The notes beneath the pieces are model-generated. The model did no database searches. It was not told where the DNA came from and was given only the letters and a program-made list of their open reading frames with translations. DNA of 7,988 nucleotides from assembly GCA_027328825.1 (NCBI GenBank), contig DAHWTK010000079.1, positions 1-7,988 on the forward strand, read 5' to 3'. Source of the DNA: Nitrospirota bacterium (GTDB taxonomy: Bacteria; Nitrospirota; JACRHJ01). Each line of letters opens with the position of its first letter. Positions within the stretch are counted from its first letter, which is position 1. A program made the translations under genes and the position numbers. This document shows, one piece after another, positions 6,463 to 7,988 of this stretch.

Positions 6463-7464
6463 ATGAAACTATTTGCCGGGTTCAAGGCGGATACCGAGCA
6501 GTCGAAAAACCTTCTCTTTTCCCTTGCCCTGACGGGGCTTATCTTCCTGGTCGAGGTCGTCGCGGGGTTTCTGACTAACTCCCTGGCCCTTCTCTCGGAC
6601 GCCGTCCACGTCCTGACCGACATGGTCTCCCTGGGCCTTGCGTTTTTCGCAATCATCCTCTCCGCCTTCCCCGCGACCGACACCCGCACCTACGGCTGGC
6701 ACAGGACTGAGGTCTTCGCGGCCCTCATAAACGGCGTAACCCTCGTGCTCATATCCGGCTTTATAATCTTCGAGGCGGTCCACAGGCTATCCGCGCCGCA
6801 GCCGGTAAAGAGCGTTGGAATGCTTGCCGCCGCCGCTTTCGGCCTGTTTGTGAACCTGTTCGTCGTCCACCGCCTGCACGTTCACGACGAGCACGACCTT
6901 AACATCCGGAGCGCGTTCCTGCATGTCGTCGGGGACGTCCTGATCTCCGCCGGCGTGATAGTCGGCGCCGTGATAATCTACTACACCGGCTGGTACCTCG
7001 TAGACCCGATTCTTTCCGTCATATTCTCCCTCGTAATCCTGCGCGGTGCGGTAACGGTGCTCTATGAGGCCTCGCACATACTCCTGGAAGGCGTTCCGAA
7101 GGGCCTGGACATCAATACCGTGGTGGAGGAGATAAAGAAGGTACCGGACGTGCTGGACGTTCACAGGCTCCATGTATGGAGCATATGCCCGAGCATTTCC
7201 GCGCTCTCCGCGCATATACTCATAAACCCGGCCTACCAGGGCGATAGAAAAAGGATAATAGACGACATAAACTGCCGCCTCATTTCCTGTTTCAACATCA
7301 ACCACACCACCCTTCAGCTCGAAAAGGGAGCGTGCGAGTTCAATAACCTGGTCTGCGACATAGTTCACTGCGAACGCCGGGCGGCGCACGTTCACCGGCA
7401 CGGCCACGCTCACGGCCACGTCCACGACCATGATGGCGACGCCGTCCACGCGCATACACACTAA
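6463..7464 (+). CDS. Cation diffusion facilitator (CzcD/ZnT-type Zn2+ or heavy-metal exporter) with a C-terminal His tail
   Basis: This inner-membrane antiporter exports Zn2+ or a similar divalent metal, probably against protons. Six membrane segments are apparent, near residues 17-36, 41-67, 84-105, 117-137, 148-174 and 178-198. The transport site has the zinc-type pattern: H49 and D53 in TM2 (DAVHVLTD) and H154 and D158 in TM5 (FLHVVGDVL). The cytoplasmic domain (about 205-290) contains the VHRLHVWSI strand. Unlike many family members with a His-rich loop between TM4 and TM5 (here only HRLHVHDEHD, 136-145), the His-rich part is mainly at the C-terminus: 11 histidines in residues 309-333, preceded by C291, C298 and C303. 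The 333-residue length is typical. The ATG has AAGGGG 5 nt upstream. The metal specificity is inferred, not shown. Confidence 0.94.
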   Translation: MKLFAGFKADTEQSKNLLFSLALTGLIFLVEVVAGFLTNSLALLSDAVHVLTDMVSLGLAFFAIILSAFPATDTRTYGWHRTEVFAALINGVTLVLISGFIIFEAVHRLSAPQPVKSVGMLAAAAFGLFVNLFVVHRLHVHDEHDLNIRSAFLHVVGDVLISAGVIVGAVIIYYTGWYLVDPILSVIFSLVILRGAVTVLYEASHILLEGVPKGLDINTVVEEIKKVPDVLDVHRLHVWSICPSISALSAHILINPAYQGDRKRIIDDINCRLISCFNINHTTLQLEKGACEFNNLVCDIVHCERRAAHVHRHGHAHGHVHDHDGDAVHAHTH

Positions 7465-7472
7465 TATTTTCA

Positions 7473-7531
7473 TAACTCCCCCGGCTTTCGCCTCCCCCTC
7501 TTATCTTAAGAGGGGGACAGAGGGGGCGTTA
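7473..7531. repeat. Intergenic palindromic element with nested hairpin
   Basis: The element has outer inverted ends TAACTCCCCC (7473-7482) and GGGGGCGTTA (7522-7531), which match at 9 of 10 positions. Inside is a perfect 10-bp stem, CCCCCTCTTA (7494-7503) with TAAGAGGGGG (7507-7516), around a TCT loop; a further T-A pair can extend it. It starts 8 nt after the CDF stop. Base composition and C/G-run style match the two coding copies, but this one has a single inner hairpin and is shorter. There is no following T-run, so it is not a standard intrinsic terminator, though it could still stall polymerase or protect the 3' end of the CDF mRNA. Confidence 0.65.
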
Positions 7532-7543
7532 CTGCGTTATAAT
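7514..7543 (+). promoter_or_regulatory. Candidate promoter of the epimerase-like gene
   Basis: A perfect TATAAT (7538-7543) is preceded after 18 bp by GGGACA (7514-7519, four of six to TTGACA). The -35 box falls in the right side of the palindromic element at 7473-7531. Transcription would begin at about 7549-7552, at or next to the ATG, which predicts a leaderless mRNA. The -10 match is strong; the -35 is weak and could be coincidental. Confidence 0.5.
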
Positions 7544-7551
7544 ATACTCTT

Positions 7552-7988
7552 ATGATCCTCATCACTGGCGCGACAGGCTTCGTCGGAAGCCACCTGGTAA
7601 AGAAGCTCGCCTCGTCCGGCAGGGGCGTGCGCGCGCTCGTCCGAAATAAGGACAAGGCGATAAGGCTTTTCACCCTTCCCTCAATCCCCTCCCCTCAAGG
7701 GAGGGGAAATTTAAATAACCCTCCCCCTCCGAGGGGGGAGGGCAAGGGTAGGGGTGATTTGCCGTCATTCGGTCCATACCCGCCGGGGCGTCCACACATA
7801 TGGACCAACGAGGAAGGACTGGAGCTCAGCGGCGACAATATAGAACTCGCCCAGGGCGACGTGAAAGACCCGGAATCTCTTGTCCGGGCGGCAGAGGGCT
7901 GCGAGGCCGTAATTCATCTCGTCGGGATAATCCAGCCTCAGCTTGGCCAGAGCTTCCGCTCCGTGCATGTCGATGGCACGAAAAACGT
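7552..7988 (+). CDS. NAD(P)-dependent epimerase/dehydratase-like protein (NDUFA9-type), N-terminal 145 residues (cut by window edge)
   Basis: The frame is open from the ATG at 7552 to the window end. It starts MILITGATGFVGSHLVKKLA, the Rossmann dinucleotide-binding loop of extended short-chain dehydrogenases (G-x-x-G-x-x-G, residues 6-12). VRALVRNKDKA (26-36) follows, where family members end the second beta-strand. ELAQGDVKDPESL (98-110), GCEAVIHLVGI (116-126) and FRSVHVDGTKNV then appear in family order and resemble the atypical SDR/complex I NDUFA9 group. About 20 residues usually separate the RN and GDV motifs; here there are about 70. Residues 40-69 of the extra segment come from a palindromic element, and a second dyad underlies residues 74-85. 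No Shine-Dalgarno sequence is seen within 20 nt, and TATAAT lies only 8 nt upstream. The substrate cannot be assigned from this fragment. Confidence 0.85.
   Translation, partial: MILITGATGFVGSHLVKKLASSGRGVRALVRNKDKAIRLFTLPSIPSPQGRGNLNNPPPPRGEGKGRGDLPSFGPYPPGRPHIWTNEEGLELSGDNIELAQGDVKDPESLVRAAEGCEAVIHLVGIIQPQLGQSFRSVHVDGTKN
7670..7757. repeat. Palindromic double-hairpin element inside the epimerase-like coding sequence
   Basis: Two perfect hairpins flank an A/T linker. CCCCTCCC (7686-7693) pairs with GGGAGGGG (7699-7706) around a 5-nt loop. CCCTCCCCC (7719-7727) pairs with GGGGGAGGG (7734-7742) around a 6-nt loop. The linker is AAATTTAAATAA (7707-7718). The outer ends TCACCC (7670-7675) and GGGGTGA (7751-7757) are inverted, so the whole 88 bp is a nested palindrome. 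It is translated sense as about residues 40-69, rich in Pro, Gly and Arg. In this frame the linker reads TTA AAT AAC and avoids the TAA stops that the other two forward frames meet. Confidence 0.8.
7771..7806. repeat. Perfect 8-bp dyad in the expanded loop of the epimerase-like gene
   Basis: GGTCCATA (7771-7778) and TATGGACC (7799-7806) are exact inverted copies separated by 20 nt. The 36-bp unit equals 12 codons and begins 13 nt after the double-hairpin element. It differs in base composition from the G/C-run elements and is not obviously the same family. It may be a second small insertion or chance. Confidence 0.45.

Noticed and set aside
6787..7473. Long open frame opposite the CDF gene (228 codons, minus strand)
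   Set aside because: It is the antisense shadow of a clear six-TM transporter. Its product shows no domain, and its length is explained by codon bias in the GC-rich sense gene.
7494..7516. Intrinsic terminator after the CDF gene
   Set aside because: The stem is strong, but no T-run follows on either strand; the bases after it are G-rich. It fits the repeat family better than a terminator.

Overview
The window is bacterial, compact and fairly GC-rich by eye. It carries the housekeeping order uppS-cdsA-dxr and a GH57 glucanotransferase/amylase, with G/C-rich palindromic repeats scattered through it. GH57 enzymes and repeats of this style are common in uncultured anaerobic or subsurface lineages such as Desulfobacterota and Nitrospirota. 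That placement is only a guess; nothing here fixes the taxon.

Left part, minus strand (positions 6323 down to 1): a GH57 alpha-glucan enzyme, then a secreted FG-GAP/VCBS beta-propeller protein, uppS (undecaprenyl diphosphate synthase), cdsA (CDP-diglyceride synthase) and the first 159 codons of dxr (DXP reductoisomerase), which is cut by the window edge. The last four genes are packed tightly: a 2-nt gap, a 0-nt gap and an ATGA overlap. dxr feeds isoprenoid precursor synthesis, uppS makes the C55 lipid carrier for the wall and cdsA makes CDP-diacylglycerol, so this is an envelope-lipid operon. The unusual member is the propeller gene, which sits where frr is often found and appears translationally coupled to a TTG-started uppS.

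Right part, plus strand (6463-7988): a CDF-family Zn2+/heavy-metal exporter with a C-terminal polyhistidine tail, then the 5' end of an NDUFA9-type NAD(P)-binding epimerase-like gene, cut by the right edge. The GH57 and CDF genes diverge from back-to-back sigma70-like promoters in a 139-bp gap, and a dyad covers both -35 boxes.

The most interesting signal is a family of G/C-rich double-hairpin palindromic elements of roughly 60-90 bp. One copy is intergenic (7473-7531). Two others lie in frame inside protein genes: one in an interdomain linker of the GH57 enzyme (5051-5131), read antisense, and one just after the second beta-strand of the epimerase Rossmann fold (7670-7757), read sense. Each adds about 27-30 low-complexity residues without breaking the frame, much like Rickettsia palindromic elements. 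A further perfect dyad (7771-7806) lies in the same expanded loop of the epimerase. The epimerase gene also has a good -10 box only 8 nt before its ATG and no Shine-Dalgarno sequence, so it may be translated from a leaderless mRNA.
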